64,000 bases of DNA, from NCBI RefSeq assembly GCF_031432425.1, contig NZ_JAVKPH010000011.1, forward strand, positions 1 to 64,000, read 5' to 3'. The notes beneath the pieces were generated by a model. That model searched no databases, was not told where the DNA came from, and saw nothing but the letters and a program-made list of their open reading frames with translations. Below, one piece after another: positions 7,095 to 16,646 of this stretch (its first letter is position 1; the number at the start of each line of letters is the position of its first letter). The position numbers and the translations under genes are program-made. Origin of the DNA: Ruixingdingia sedimenti. GTDB lineage: Bacteria; Pseudomonadota; Alphaproteobacteria; Rhodobacterales; Rhodobacteraceae.

Positions 7095-10000
7095 ATGAGC
7101 CATCTTCTGGATCGCCTGAATTTCCTGACGTCCCTGCGCAAGGACACGTTCGCGGACGGGCACGGCCAGACCACCATCGAAAGCCGCGACTGGGAGGACG
7201 CCTATCGCCGCCGCTGGCAGCACGACAAGATCGTGCGGTCCACGCATGGGGTGAACTGTACCGGGTCCTGTTCGTGGAAGATCTACGTCAAGTCCGGCAT
7301 CGTGACATGGGAGACGCAGCAGACCGACTATCCGCGCACCCGCCCGGACCTGCCCAACCACGAACCGCGCGGCTGCGCGCGGGGGGCGAGCTACAGCTGG
7401 TATCTCTACAGCGCGAACCGGGTGAAGACGCCGCTGATCCGGGGGCGGCTGATGCGGCTCTGGCGGGAAAAGCGGCGGACCATGGCGCCGGTGGCGGCCT
7501 GGGCCGCGATCCAGAACGACCCGGCGACGCGCGAAAGCTATACCCGCATCCGCGGCAAGGGCGGCTTCGTCCGTGCCAGCTGGGACGAGGCGACGGAAAT
7601 CGTGGCCGCCGCCAACGCCTATACCGCAAGGCAATACGGCCCCGACCGGGTGTTCGGCTTTTCACCCATCCCGGCGATGTCGATGGTCAGCTATGCCGCC
7701 GGCACGCGCTATCTGTCGCTTTTGGGGGGCACCTGCATGTCCTTCTACGACTGGTATTGCGACCTGCCGCCGGCCAGCCCCATGACCTGGGGCGAACAGA
7801 CCGACGTGCCCGAAAGCGCCGATTGGTACAATGCCGGCTATCTGCTGCTCTGGGGGTCCAACGTGCCGCAGACGCGCACGCCGGACGCGCATTTCTATAC
7901 CGAAGTGCGCTACAAGGGCACCAAATCCGCCGTCATCTGCCCGGATTATTCCGAGGCGGCGAAATTCGCCGACATCTGGCTGAACGCCAAGCAGGGCACC
8001 GATGCCGCGCTCGGCATGGCGTTCGGCCATGTGATCCTGCGCGAATTCCATCTGGACCGGCAGGCGGACTATTTCGAGGATTATTGCCGCCGTTACACCG
8101 ACATGCCGATGCTGGTGCGGCTCGACCGGCAGGGCGACCGGCTGGTGCCGGGGCGGCAGTTGCGCGCGGCGGATTTCGCGGGCGGGCTGGGGCAGGCCAA
8201 CAACCCCGAATGGAAGACGGTGGCGATCGACGATGCGACCGGGGGGATCGTGGTTCCCAACGGCTCCATCGGCTTCCGCTGGGGCGAGGAGGGGCGCTGG
8301 AACCTCGAACAGAAGGCCGGGGGGGCAGAGGTCGCCCTGCGGATGAGCCTGATCCTCGACGACGACCATGACGAGGTGGCGAGCGTCGGTTTCCCCTGGT
8401 TCGGCGGCATGGCCACCAACGGTTTCGTCGTGGACGACCGCGGCGGGGTGCTGGCGCGCAACGTGCCGGTGAAGCGGCTGCGCCTGGCGGATGGCGAAGA
8501 GGTGCTGGCGGCGACGGTGTTCGACCTGCTGTGCGCCAACTACGGGCTCGACCGGGGCCTGGGGGGCGAAAACGTCGCGCGCGGCTATGACGCCGACGTG
8601 CCCTTCACCCCCGCCTGGGCCGAACGCATCACCGGCGTCCCCCGCGACCGCATCGTGCAGGTGGCGCGCGAATTCGCCGCCAATGCCGAAAAGACCCGTG
8701 GCCGGTCGATGATCATCATCGGCGCGGCGATGAACCACTGGTTCCACATGGACATGAACTATCGCGCCGTCATCAACATGCTGGTGATGTGCGGCTGCGT
8801 GGGCCAGTCGGGCGGCGGCTGGGCGCATTACGTGGGGCAGGAAAAGCTGCGCCCGCAGACGGGGTGGACGGCGCTGGCCTTTGCGCTCGACTGGGCGCGC
8901 CCGCCGCGGCACATGAACTCGACCTCTGCCTTCTATGCCCATACCGACCAGTGGCGCTACGAAACCGTGACGGCGCGGGAACTGCTGTCGCCCACCGCGC
9001 CGGAGGGCGACTGGGACCGGCTGTCGCTCATCGACTACAACATCCGCGCCGAACGCATGGGCTGGCTGCCCTCGGCCCCGCAACTGCGCACCAACCCGCT
9101 GGAGGTGGGCCGGGCCGCCAAGGCCGCAGGGGTGGAGGCCAGGGATTATGTGGCGCAGCGCCTGAAATCGGGTGAACTCCAGATGTCCTGCGAGGACCCC
9201 GACGCGCCGGAAAACTGGCCGCGCAACCTGTTCGTCTGGCGGTCGAACCTGCTCGGTTCTTCCGGCAAGGGGCATGAATATTTCCTCAAGCACCTTCTGG
9301 GCACCGCCCATGGCGTGCAGGGCAAGGATCTGGGGCAGGAGGGCCGCGCCCGCCCCGTCGAGGCCGTCTGGCACGACACCGCGCCCGAGGGGAAGCTCGA
9401 CCTGCTGGTCACGATCGACTTCCGCATGTCCACCACCGCGGTCTATGCCGACATCGTTCTTCCCACCGCCAGCTGGTACGAGAAGGACGACATGAACACC
9501 TCGGACATGCACCCGTTCATCCACCCGCTGCAGGCGGCGGTGGACCCGGCCTATGAATCGAAAACCGACTGGGAGATCTTCAAGGCCATCGCCAAACGGT
9601 TTTCCGAGGTCGCGCCAGAGGTTCTGGGCGTGGAAACCGATGTGGTGCAACTGCCGCTGCAACACGACAGCCCCGGCGAGATCGCGCAGCCGCAGGTGGC
9701 GGACTGGAAGCGGGGCGAGTGCGACCTGATCCCCGGCCGCACCGCGCCCGCCTATATCGCGGTGGAACGCGACTATCCCGGCCTTTACCGCCGCTTCACC
9801 GCCATCGGCCCGCTGATGGAAAAACTGGGCAACGGCGGCAAGGGGATTTCGTGGGACACGAAACACGAAATCGCCCATCTGCGCGCGCTGAACGGCACGG
9901 TGACGGCCGATGGCCCGACGCGCGGCATGGCGCGGCTGGAAACCGCCATCGACGCGGCCGAAATGGTGCTGATGCTGGCCCCCGAAACCAACGGCGAGGT

Positions 10001-10838
10001 CGCGGTCAAGGCGTGGGAGGCCCTGGGCCGCGCCACGGGACGCGATCACAGGCATCTGGCAGAGGTCAAGGAGGACGAAAAGATCCGCTTCCGCGACATC
10101 GCCGCACAGCCGCGCAAGATCATCTCCTCCCCCACCTGGTCGGGGATCGAAAGCGAAGAGGTCTGCTACAACGCCGGCTGGACCAACGTGCACGAACTGA
10201 TCCCCTGGCGCACCGTCACCGGGCGGCAGCAATTGTATCAGGACCACGAATGGATGCGCGCCTTCGGCGAGGGTTTCGTCACCTGGCGCCCGCCGGTCGA
10301 TCTCAAGACCGTGGGCCATGCGGCCACCCGGTCGCTGGCGCCGGGCGAGAAACATGTGGTGCTGAACTTCATCACCCCGCACCAGAAATGGGGTATCCAT
10401 TCCACCTATTCCGACAACCTGCTGATGCTGACGCTCAACCGCGGGGGGCCGGTGGTCTGGATTTCGGAAACCGACGCGAAAACCGCCGGGCTGGCCGATA
10501 ACGACTGGGTGGAGGTGTTCAACGCCAACGGCGTCATCGCCGCCCGCGCGGTGGTCAGCCAGCGGATGAAGGACGGCACCGTCTTCATGTATCACGCGCA
10601 GGAAAAGATCGTGAACACGCCCGGCAGCCAGATCACCGGCCAGCGCGGCGGCATCCACAATTCGGTGACGCGCACGGTGCCCAAACCCACCCATATGATC
10701 GGCGGCTATGCGCAACTGTCCTACGGGTTCAACTACTACGGCACAGTGGGCGCCAACCGCGACGAATTCGTCATCGTCAGGAAGATGGAAAAGATCGACT
10801 GGCTGGACCAGCCCGCGAACGTGGAGGCAGCGGAATGA
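7095..10838 (+). CDS. narG: respiratory nitrate reductase alpha subunit
   Basis: The 1247-residue catalytic subunit of membrane-bound nitrate reductase, which reduces nitrate to nitrite on the cytoplasmic side at a bis-MGD molybdenum centre. The N-terminal FS0 cluster ligands are visible as His51, Cys55, Cys59 and Cys94 (HGVNCTGSC; PRGCARG), the NarG-type histidine variant. The molybdenum ligand is Asp223 in FYDWYCDLPPASP. Length matches E. coli NarG. The start is the ATG after GAGGGAGAG. Its stop overlaps the narH ATG by four bases (ATGA), so the two are probably translationally coupled. Confidence 0.98.
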   Translation: MSHLLDRLNFLTSLRKDTFADGHGQTTIESRDWEDAYRRRWQHDKIVRSTHGVNCTGSCSWKIYVKSGIVTWETQQTDYPRTRPDLPNHEPRGCARGASYSWYLYSANRVKTPLIRGRLMRLWREKRRTMAPVAAWAAIQNDPATRESYTRIRGKGGFVRASWDEATEIVAAANAYTARQYGPDRVFGFSPIPAMSMVSYAAGTRYLSLLGGTCMSFYDWYCDLPPASPMTWGEQTDVPESADWYNAGYLLLWGSNVPQTRTPDAHFYTEVRYKGTKSAVICPDYSEAAKFADIWLNAKQGTDAALGMAFGHVILREFHLDRQADYFEDYCRRYTDMPMLVRLDRQGDRLVPGRQLRAADFAGGLGQANNPEWKTVAIDDATGGIVVPNGSIGFRWGEEGRWNLEQKAGGAEVALRMSLILDDDHDEVASVGFPWFGGMATNGFVVDDRGGVLARNVPVKRLRLADGEEVLAATVFDLLCANYGLDRGLGGENVARGYDADVPFTPAWAERITGVPRDRIVQVAREFAANAEKTRGRSMIIIGAAMNHWFHMDMNYRAVINMLVMCGCVGQSGGGWAHYVGQEKLRPQTGWTALAFALDWARPPRHMNSTSAFYAHTDQWRYETVTARELLSPTAPEGDWDRLSLIDYNIRAERMGWLPSAPQLRTNPLEVGRAAKAAGVEARDYVAQRLKSGELQMSCEDPDAPENWPRNLFVWRSNLLGSSGKGHEYFLKHLLGTAHGVQGKDLGQEGRARPVEAVWHDTAPEGKLDLLVTIDFRMSTTAVYADIVLPTASWYEKDDMNTSDMHPFIHPLQAAVDPAYESKTDWEIFKAIAKRFSEVAPEVLGVETDVVQLPLQHDSPGEIAQPQVADWKRGECDLIPGRTAPAYIAVERDYPGLYRRFTAIGPLMEKLGNGGKGISWDTKHEIAHLRALNGTVTADGPTRGMARLETAIDAAEMVLMLAPETNGEVAVKAWEALGRATGRDHRHLAEVKEDEKIRFRDIAAQPRKIISSPTWSGIESEEVCYNAGWTNVHELIPWRTVTGRQQLYQDHEWMRAFGEGFVTWRPPVDLKTVGHAATRSLAPGEKHVVLNFITPHQKWGIHSTYSDNLLMLTLNRGGPVVWISETDAKTAGLADNDWVEVFNANGVIAARAVVSQRMKDGTVFMYHAQEKIVNTPGSQITGQRGGIHNSVTRTVPKPTHMIGGYAQLSYGFNYYGTVGANRDEFVIVRKMEKIDWLDQPANVEAAE

Positions 10839-12355
10839 AAGTGCGCGCACAGATCGGCATGGTGCTGAACCTCGACAAATGCATCGGCTGCCACACCTGT
10901 TCCGTCACCTGCAAGAACGTCTGGACCAGCCGCGAGGGCGTGGAATACGCCTGGTTCAACAACGTGGAAACCAAGCCCGGCATCGGCTATCCCAAGGACT
11001 GGGAAAACCAGAAACGCTGGAACGGCGGGTGGGTGCGGTCGAAATCGGGCGCCCTGCACCCGAAACAGGGCGGCAAGTGGCGCATCCTTGCGAACATCTT
11101 CGCCAACCCCGATCTGCCGGAAATCGACGATTTCTACGAACCCTTCGATTTCGACTATGACCATCTGAAATCCGCGCCCGAGATGCAGGCTTTCCCCACC
11201 GCCCGCCCGCGATCCAAAATCAGCGGCGAGCGGATGGAAAAGATCGAATGGGGCCCGAACTGGGAAGAAATCCTCGGCGGCGAATTCGCCAAGCGGTCGC
11301 AGGACGCGAACTTCGAGGGGGTGCAGAAGGAGATCTACGGCGAATACGAAAACACCTTCATGATGTATCTGCCGCGGCTGTGCGAACATTGCCTCAACCC
11401 GGCCTGCGTCGCGTCCTGCCCCTCGGGTGCGATCTACAAGCGCGAGGACGACGGCGTGGTGCTGATCGACCAGGAAAAGTGCCGCGGCTGGCGGATGTGC
11501 GTTTCCGGCTGCCCCTACAAGAAGATCTACTACAACTGGTCCAGCGGAAAGTCGGAAAAGTGCACCCTGTGCTATCCCCGGCTGGAAAGCGGCCAGCCCA
11601 CGGTCTGTTCGGAAACCTGCGTCGGGCGCATCCGTTACCTCGGCGTGATGCTCTATGACGCCGACCGGATCGCGGAGGCCGCGGGGACGGAACGGGAAAC
11701 CGATCTTTACGACGCGCAACTGGGCGTGTTCCTGAACCCCCACGACCCCGAGGTCATCGCCGCTGCCCGCGCCGAGGGCATCCCCGAGGACTGGATCAGG
11801 GGCGCGCAACGTTCGCCGATCTGGAAGATGGCGATGGAATGGAAGATCGCCTTCCCGCTGCATCCCGAATACCGCACGCTGCCGATGGTCTGGTACGTGC
11901 CGCCGCTGTCGCCGATCCAGAACGCGGCAGAGGCGGGCCGGATCGCGGCGCAGGACGACATGCCCGATGTAAGATCGCTGCGCATCCCGCTGAAGTACCT
12001 TGCGAACATGCTGACCGCGGGGGACGAGCGCCCGGTGGCCGCGGCGCTGGAACGGATGCTGGCGATGCGGTCCTACATGCGGTCGAAAACCATCGACGGC
12101 GTGGTCAATCTGGGCGTGGCCGACCGCGTGGGCCTGACGCCGCAGCAGATCGACGAGATGTATCACCTGCTGGCAATCGCCAACTACGAGGACCGTTTCG
12201 TCATCCCCACCACCCACCGCGAACTGGTCGAGGATGCCTATGACCTCAAGGGCGGCTGCGGCTTCACCGACGGCAACGGCTGTTCCACCGGCCATTCCGG
12301 CGGCACGCTGTTCGGCAGCCGCAAGTTCCGCAGCCCGCAGGAGTTCATCGCATGA
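10835..12355 (+). CDS. narH: respiratory nitrate reductase beta subunit
   Basis: The 506-residue electron-transfer subunit passes electrons from NarI hemes to NarG through three [4Fe-4S] and one [3Fe-4S] centres. All four cysteine groups are present: Cys16/19/22/26 (CIGCHTCSVTC), Cys183/186/191/195 (CEHCLNPACVASC), Cys216/222/226 with Trp219 replacing a cysteine (CRGWRMCVSGC, marking the [3Fe-4S] site), and Cys243/246/258/262. Length is typical. It overlaps narG upstream and narJ downstream by 4 bp each. Confidence 0.98.
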   Translation: MKVRAQIGMVLNLDKCIGCHTCSVTCKNVWTSREGVEYAWFNNVETKPGIGYPKDWENQKRWNGGWVRSKSGALHPKQGGKWRILANIFANPDLPEIDDFYEPFDFDYDHLKSAPEMQAFPTARPRSKISGERMEKIEWGPNWEEILGGEFAKRSQDANFEGVQKEIYGEYENTFMMYLPRLCEHCLNPACVASCPSGAIYKREDDGVVLIDQEKCRGWRMCVSGCPYKKIYYNWSSGKSEKCTLCYPRLESGQPTVCSETCVGRIRYLGVMLYDADRIAEAAGTERETDLYDAQLGVFLNPHDPEVIAAARAEGIPEDWIRGAQRSPIWKMAMEWKIAFPLHPEYRTLPMVWYVPPLSPIQNAAEAGRIAAQDDMPDVRSLRIPLKYLANMLTAGDERPVAAALERMLAMRSYMRSKTIDGVVNLGVADRVGLTPQQIDEMYHLLAIANYEDRFVIPTTHRELVEDAYDLKGGCGFTDGNGCSTGHSGGTLFGSRKFRSPQEFIA

Positions 12356-13041
12356 AAACCTTCAAGGCGCTTTCGCTGTTGCTGAGCTATCCCACGGTCG
12401 ACCTGCAACAGGCCATCCCCGCCATCGACGCGGTGCTGCATGCCGAGGGGCTGCTCGGTCCGCGGCGGATGCACGATCTGGCCCCCCTTCTGGCCATGCT
12501 GCGCGACCAGGACATTTACGACCTGCAAGAGGGCTATGTGCTGCTGTTCGACCGCTCTCGCACCCTGTCGCTGAACCTTTTCGAACATGTGCACGGCGAA
12601 AGCCGCGACCGGGGCGGGGCGATGGTGGATCTGCTGACGATGTACCGGGCGGGGGGCTATGACCTGTCGGGGGCCGAACTGCCCGACCACCTGCCGGTGC
12701 TGCTGGAATACCTGTCCACCCGGCCCCTGGCAGAGGCGCAGGCGGTTCTGGCCGATGCCGGGCCGATCCTCGTCGCGCTGGCCGAACGGCTGACCCGCCG
12801 CGCGGCGCCCTATGCGGCGGTGCTCGACGCGCTGGCGACGATTGCCAGCGCCGATCCGGGGGCGGAGGCCGCGCAGGCCCTGCTGGCCGAGGCCGACGAC
12901 AACCCCGAGGATCTGGCCGCCCTCGATGCCGTCTGGGCCGAGGCGCAGGTGACGTTCGGCCCCGATCCCAGTGCCGGCTGCCCCGCCAGCCGCGATATCC
13001 TTGCCCGCATGGACCCGGGCCCCGCAGCGCCCGCCCAGTGA
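12352..13041 (+). CDS. narJ: nitrate reductase molybdenum cofactor assembly chaperone
   Basis: A 229-residue helical protein of the NarJ/TorD group. It is a private chaperone that holds apo-NarGH and allows cofactor insertion before membrane docking; it is not part of the final enzyme. Family features include MKTFKALSLLLSYPT at the N terminus and a central SLNLFEHVHGESRDRG stretch (about residues 80-95). The C-terminal 30 residues are Asp/Pro-rich and variable. It overlaps narH by 4 bp and precedes narI by 12 bp. Confidence 0.95.
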   Translation: MKTFKALSLLLSYPTVDLQQAIPAIDAVLHAEGLLGPRRMHDLAPLLAMLRDQDIYDLQEGYVLLFDRSRTLSLNLFEHVHGESRDRGGAMVDLLTMYRAGGYDLSGAELPDHLPVLLEYLSTRPLAEAQAVLADAGPILVALAERLTRRAAPYAAVLDALATIASADPGAEAAQALLAEADDNPEDLAALDAVWAEAQVTFGPDPSAGCPASRDILARMDPGPAAPAQ

Positions 13042-13053
13042 CAGGAGGCCACG

Positions 13054-13782
13054 ATGCACGATTTCCTCTACGGCATATTTCCCTATATCGCGATCACGGT
13101 GATGATCATGGGCTCGGTCGCGCGCTACGAACGCGACCCCTTCACCTGGAAATCCTCGTCCAGCCAGTTGCTGCGCCGGCGGCAGTTCGTCCTGGGCTCG
13201 GTCCTGTTCCATCTGGGGGTGCTGATGATCCTCGCCGGGCATCTGGTGGGCCTGCTGACCCCCATCGCGGTTTTCGACGCGCTCGGCGTCGGCCATGGCG
13301 CGAAACAGGTGCTGGCGGTGGCGGCGGGGGGCATCGCGGGGGTGATGGCGCTGGCGGGGGGCATCATCCTGCTGCACCGCCGCCTGACGGATCCGCGCGT
13401 GCGCGCCCATTCCACGCTGGCCGACACCGGGATCCTCGTGCTGCTGATGGTGCAGCTTTGCCTCGGGCTCGGCACCATCGTGCTGTCGCTCGGCCATCTC
13501 GACGGGGAAGAGATGGTGAAGTTCATGAACTGGGCGCAGGGCATCGTCTATTTCCGTGCCGGTGCGGCGGCGCATATCGCCGATGTGCATTGGCTGTTCA
13601 AGGCGCATATCCTGTTGGGGCTGGTGATCTTTCTGCTGTTTCCCTTCACGCGGCTGGTGCACATGCTGTCGGCGCCGGTCCGTTACCTCTGGCGTCCGGG
13701 CTATCAGATCGTGCGCTCGCGCCGGGGGGCGAAACCGGCGCGCACGGGGCTGAAGCCCCTGCCGCGCCGCGCGGCGGAGTAG
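13054..13782 (+). CDS. narI: respiratory nitrate reductase gamma subunit (cytochrome b)
   Basis: The 242-residue membrane anchor that oxidises quinol and carries two b hemes. Five membrane segments are visible. Candidate heme ligands are His53 and His63 in the second segment and His185 and His203 in the last, with nearly the spacing of His56/66/187/205 in the E. coli protein. GGAGG precedes the ATG. The C-terminal tail is basic and cytoplasmic. It completes narGHJI and is followed after 5 bp by the parvulin gene, which suggests the transcript continues. Confidence 0.97.
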   Translation: MHDFLYGIFPYIAITVMIMGSVARYERDPFTWKSSSSQLLRRRQFVLGSVLFHLGVLMILAGHLVGLLTPIAVFDALGVGHGAKQVLAVAAGGIAGVMALAGGIILLHRRLTDPRVRAHSTLADTGILVLLMVQLCLGLGTIVLSLGHLDGEEMVKFMNWAQGIVYFRAGAAAHIADVHWLFKAHILLGLVIFLLFPFTRLVHMLSAPVRYLWRPGYQIVRSRRGAKPARTGLKPLPRRAAE

Positions 13783-13787
13783 GGGCG

Positions 13788-14603
13788 ATGGCTGCGCAAC
13801 CGCTTTTGTCCCCGGTCACGGTGAACGGCGTGACCATCCCGGCCGAACGCATCGCGGCCGAGGCGCAGAACCATCCCGCGCCCAGGGGCAAGCCGGGCCA
13901 TGCCTGGAAATCCGCCGCCCGGGCGCTGGCGCTGCGCGAGTTGCTGTTGCAGGCGGCGCGGGCGCGGGGGCTGGTCGCGGCCCCGCAGGAACTGGCCAAG
14001 GGGCAGTGGGAAACTGCCGAAGAGGCGCTGATCCGTCAGTTCCTGGAATCCGAGATCGCCCCCGCCATGCCGGACGAGGCCGCGCTGCATGCGATCTGGC
14101 ACGAGGCGCCCGAGCGGTTCCGCGCCCCATCCGTCTACGAGGCCGCGCATATCCTGATCGCCGCACCCCCGGGCGATGCCCCGGCGCGGCAGGCGGCGCG
14201 GGCGCGGGCGGGGGCGCTGCTGGCGGACCTGCACCGCGACCCCGCGCGCTTTGCCGCGCTGGCGCGGGAACACAGCGCCTGTTCTTCGGCCCGCAATGGG
14301 GGCATGCTGGGGCAGGTGGCCGCCGGCGATACGGTGCCGGAATTCGAGGCCGCCTTGGCCGGGATGGCGGAGGGGACGATGTCCCCCGCGCCGGTGGAAA
14401 GCCGCTATGGGTTCCACCTGATCCGGCTGGATGCGCGGGCGCGGGGCGCGGTGCTGCCCTTTGCGGCGGTGCTGCCGCATCTGCGTGCGGCGCAGGAAAA
14501 GGCCGCCTGGGCCCGTGCCGCGCGCGATCTGGCGTTGCGGCTGGCGGCAGGGGCGCAGGTCACGGGGGTGCGGCTGGCGCCCGATGGGGGGATTGGGGGA
14601 TGA
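13788..14603 (+). CDS. parvulin-type peptidyl-prolyl isomerase of the nar operon
   Basis: A 271-residue protein with an N-terminal helical region (about 1-110) and a parvulin/NifM-like rotamase domain (about 118-225: YEAAHILIA, then HSACSSARNGGMLG and SRYGFHLIRLD). It shows no signal peptide, so it should act in the cytoplasm, perhaps on NarG or NarH folding. A gene of this type follows narI in Pseudomonas aeruginosa as well, which supports a nitrate-reductase link. The ATG at 13788 is 5 bp after the narI stop; a longer frame starting inside narI is rejected. Its TGA overlaps the moeA ATG. Its actual client protein is not known to me. Confidence 0.88.
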   Translation: MAAQPLLSPVTVNGVTIPAERIAAEAQNHPAPRGKPGHAWKSAARALALRELLLQAARARGLVAAPQELAKGQWETAEEALIRQFLESEIAPAMPDEAALHAIWHEAPERFRAPSVYEAAHILIAAPPGDAPARQAARARAGALLADLHRDPARFAALAREHSACSSARNGGMLGQVAAGDTVPEFEAALAGMAEGTMSPAPVESRYGFHLIRLDARARGAVLPFAAVLPHLRAAQEKAAWARAARDLALRLAAGAQVTGVRLAPDGGIGG

Positions 14604-15871
14604 CGATCATGCTTGCCGGACGGCCCGACCCGGTGATGTGCGGCTGCGACGGGGCGGCGGATGCGCTGATCCCGGTGGACGAGGCGCTGCGCCGCGGCCT
14701 TGCGCTGGCCACGCCGGTGGCGGAACTGGAAACGCTGCCCCTGTCCCGCGCCCATGGCCGCGTGCTGGCGCGCGCGCTGCGCAGCCGCAGCCCGCTGCCG
14801 CGGTTCGACAATTCGGCGATGGACGGCTATGCGCTGCGGCTGGCCGATCTGGCCGGGCCGGGGCCCTGGCGTCTGCCGCTGGCGGGCCGGATCGCCGCCG
14901 GGGATGCCGGGCCCCCGTCCTGGCCGCGCGGGTCGGCGTTGCGCATCCTGACCGGCGCGGCGGTCCCGCCCGGCTGCGACGCGGTGGCGATGCAGGAAGA
15001 GGCCGTGGCGGCCGAGGGCGCCGTCACCTTCCGCCGCCGCCCCGTGGCGGGCGAGAACATCCGCCGCGCGGGCGAGGATCTGCCCGCGGGCGCGCCGCTT
15101 CTGCCCGGCGGGCGGGTGATCGACCCGCGCGCGGCGGCGGTGCTGGCCGCCGCCGGGATGGGCGAGGTGCGGGTGCGCCGGCGGGTGCGGGTGGCGCTGT
15201 TTTCCACCGGGTCGGAACTGCGCGAACCGGGCGAGCGGCTGGCCCCGGGCCAGATCTGGAACGCCAACCGCCATCACCTGACCGGCGCGCTGGCGCTGCC
15301 CTGGGTGGATCTGCTGGACATGGGCGTGGTGCCCGACGATCCGGCGGCGCTGCTGTCGGCGCTGGAACGGGCGGCCTATGGTGCGGATCTGGTGGTCACG
15401 ACCGGCGGGATTTCCGTGGGGGAAGAGGATCACATGCCCGCCGTTCTGGCGCGGATCGGGGCGGGGATCCATGTCATGCGGCTGGCGATGAAGCCGGGCA
15501 AGCCGCTGACCATCGGGCAGATCGGCGGCGCGGTCTATGTCGGGCTGCCGGGCAATCCGGTGTCGGCCTTCGTCACCTGGCACGTGATCGGTGCGCGCAT
15601 CGCCGAGGCGCTGGCGGGCATCGCCGGGGGAGGTTTGCGCAAGACGCTGGTGCGCGCGGGGTTCGCCCGCGACCGCGTGCCGGGGCGATGCGAATTCGTG
15701 CCCGCGCGGCTGATGGGCCTCGACGGCACGGGCATCGAGGTGGTGGAATCGCTGGCAGGGTCGGTTTCGCACCGCGTGGCGCTCTTGGCCGGGGCGGACG
15801 GGCTGGTGCTGATCCCGGCGGATTGCGATCATGTCGGGCGCGGCGATCTGCTGGAATTCATTCCGTTCTGA
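14600..15871 (+). CDS. moeA: molybdopterin molybdenumtransferase
   Basis: A 423-residue MoeA-family enzyme that inserts molybdate into adenylated molybdopterin, needed for the bis-MGD cofactor of NarG. Typical stretches are RFDNSAMDGYAL (about 73-84), LTGAAVPPGCDAV, VVTTGGISVGEEDHMP and the C-terminal GLPGNPVSAFVTW. Length is standard. ATGA overlap with the upstream parvulin gene puts it in the nar transcript, so cofactor supply is probably induced together with the enzyme. It may be a second, dedicated copy; a housekeeping moeA elsewhere cannot be seen. Confidence 0.93.
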   Translation: MTIMLAGRPDPVMCGCDGAADALIPVDEALRRGLALATPVAELETLPLSRAHGRVLARALRSRSPLPRFDNSAMDGYALRLADLAGPGPWRLPLAGRIAAGDAGPPSWPRGSALRILTGAAVPPGCDAVAMQEEAVAAEGAVTFRRRPVAGENIRRAGEDLPAGAPLLPGGRVIDPRAAAVLAAAGMGEVRVRRRVRVALFSTGSELREPGERLAPGQIWNANRHHLTGALALPWVDLLDMGVVPDDPAALLSALERAAYGADLVVTTGGISVGEEDHMPAVLARIGAGIHVMRLAMKPGKPLTIGQIGGAVYVGLPGNPVSAFVTWHVIGARIAEALAGIAGGGLRKTLVRAGFARDRVPGRCEFVPARLMGLDGTGIEVVESLAGSVSHRVALLAGADGLVLIPADCDHVGRGDLLEFIPF

Positions 15872-15884
15872 GGCGGGGGAAGCG

Positions 15885-16400
15885 ATGAAACTGGGATATG
15901 TCAGCCTGCCGGGCCGCGGCGCGACCGATCTGCTGCTGGCTGGGGCCGTGGCGCGGCTGGAGGCGCGGGGGATCGCGCTGGTCGGCACGGTGCAGACCAA
16001 TATCGAGCGCCCCGACCGCCATCATTGCGACATGGACCTGCGGCTGATGCCCGCGGGGCCCGCGGTGCGCATCAGCCTCGACCGCGGGGCGGGGGCCACG
16101 GGCTGCCGGCTGGATGCGGGCGTGCTGGAACAGGCGGTGCTGTGGGTGAGCCAGCATCTGGACGGCGCGCAGATGCTGGTGGTCAACAAGTTCGGCAAGC
16201 AGGAGGCGGAAGGCCGCGCCTTCGCCCCCGTGATCGGCGAGGCGCTGGCGCGCGGCCTGCCGGTGCTGGTGGGGGTGAACGGGCTGAACCTCGGCCCCTT
16301 CCTGACCTTTGCCGACGGTCTGGCCGAACCGCTGCCGGGCGATGCGGCGGCGGTGGCCGACTGGTGCCTTGCCGCCTGCGCCGCTGTGGCGGAGGGTTAG
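15885..16400 (+). CDS. DUF2478 protein of unknown function
   Basis: A 171-residue protein I recognise as DUF2478, a family often near molybdenum-enzyme or molybdate-uptake genes. It begins with an alternating hydrophobic strand and a glycine turn (LGYVSLPGRGATDLLLAG) that recalls, but does not match, a P-loop. The conserved middle is LVVNKFGKQEAEGR (about 104-117), followed by PVLVGVN. It could be a nucleotide-binding protein that has lost the Walker A lysine. It lies 13 bp after moeA, so a role in molybdenum handling is the best guess. No signal peptide. Confidence 0.8.
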   Translation: MKLGYVSLPGRGATDLLLAGAVARLEARGIALVGTVQTNIERPDRHHCDMDLRLMPAGPAVRISLDRGAGATGCRLDAGVLEQAVLWVSQHLDGAQMLVVNKFGKQEAEGRAFAPVIGEALARGLPVLVGVNGLNLGPFLTFADGLAEPLPGDAAAVADWCLAACAAVAEG

Positions 16401-16427
16401 GGGGGCGTATCCAACCCATTGCTCTGT

Positions 16428-16632
16428 CTGGCGAAGGCGCGTGCCTTCGCCATATCCTGCCGGTGCCGCTGCCCCGGCCAGCGCCCGCCCCGCCCATGGC
16501 GGGCGCTACTCGCCCGCCGGGGCAGGCGCTGGCCTGGCCGGGTTTCCTGACATCACCGTCTCCAGTGTCACCCTCGCGCGAACGGGCGGGGGAAACGCAG
16601 TGCGTTTCCTCATCCCGCCCGGCCCGGCGGAG
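16428..16632 (+). repeat. intergenic three-hairpin repeat, family A copy 1
   Basis: About 205 bp between the convergent DUF2478 and SMP-30 genes. It contains three strong stem-loops: GGCGAAGGC/GCCTTCGCC (16430-16451), AGCGCCCGCC/GGCGGGCGCT (16480-16507), and GGAAACGCA/TGCGTTTCC (16591-16609) inside a larger GGGCGGG/CCCGCCC stem. The same three hairpins in the same order occur inverted at 37733-37962. It has no coding potential I can support and may act as a bidirectional terminator or a mobile non-coding element. Confidence 0.75.
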
Positions 16633-16646
16633 CCGAATGCCCCACC

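Noticed and set aside
4142..7177. An open frame of about 1000 codons on the minus strand opposite narK
   Set aside because: It is Arg/Gln/His/Asp-rich, lacks any family motif, and lies opposite a clear NarK fusion. Such shadow frames are expected in very GC-rich DNA; the one opposite narG at 7662-10850 is the same case.
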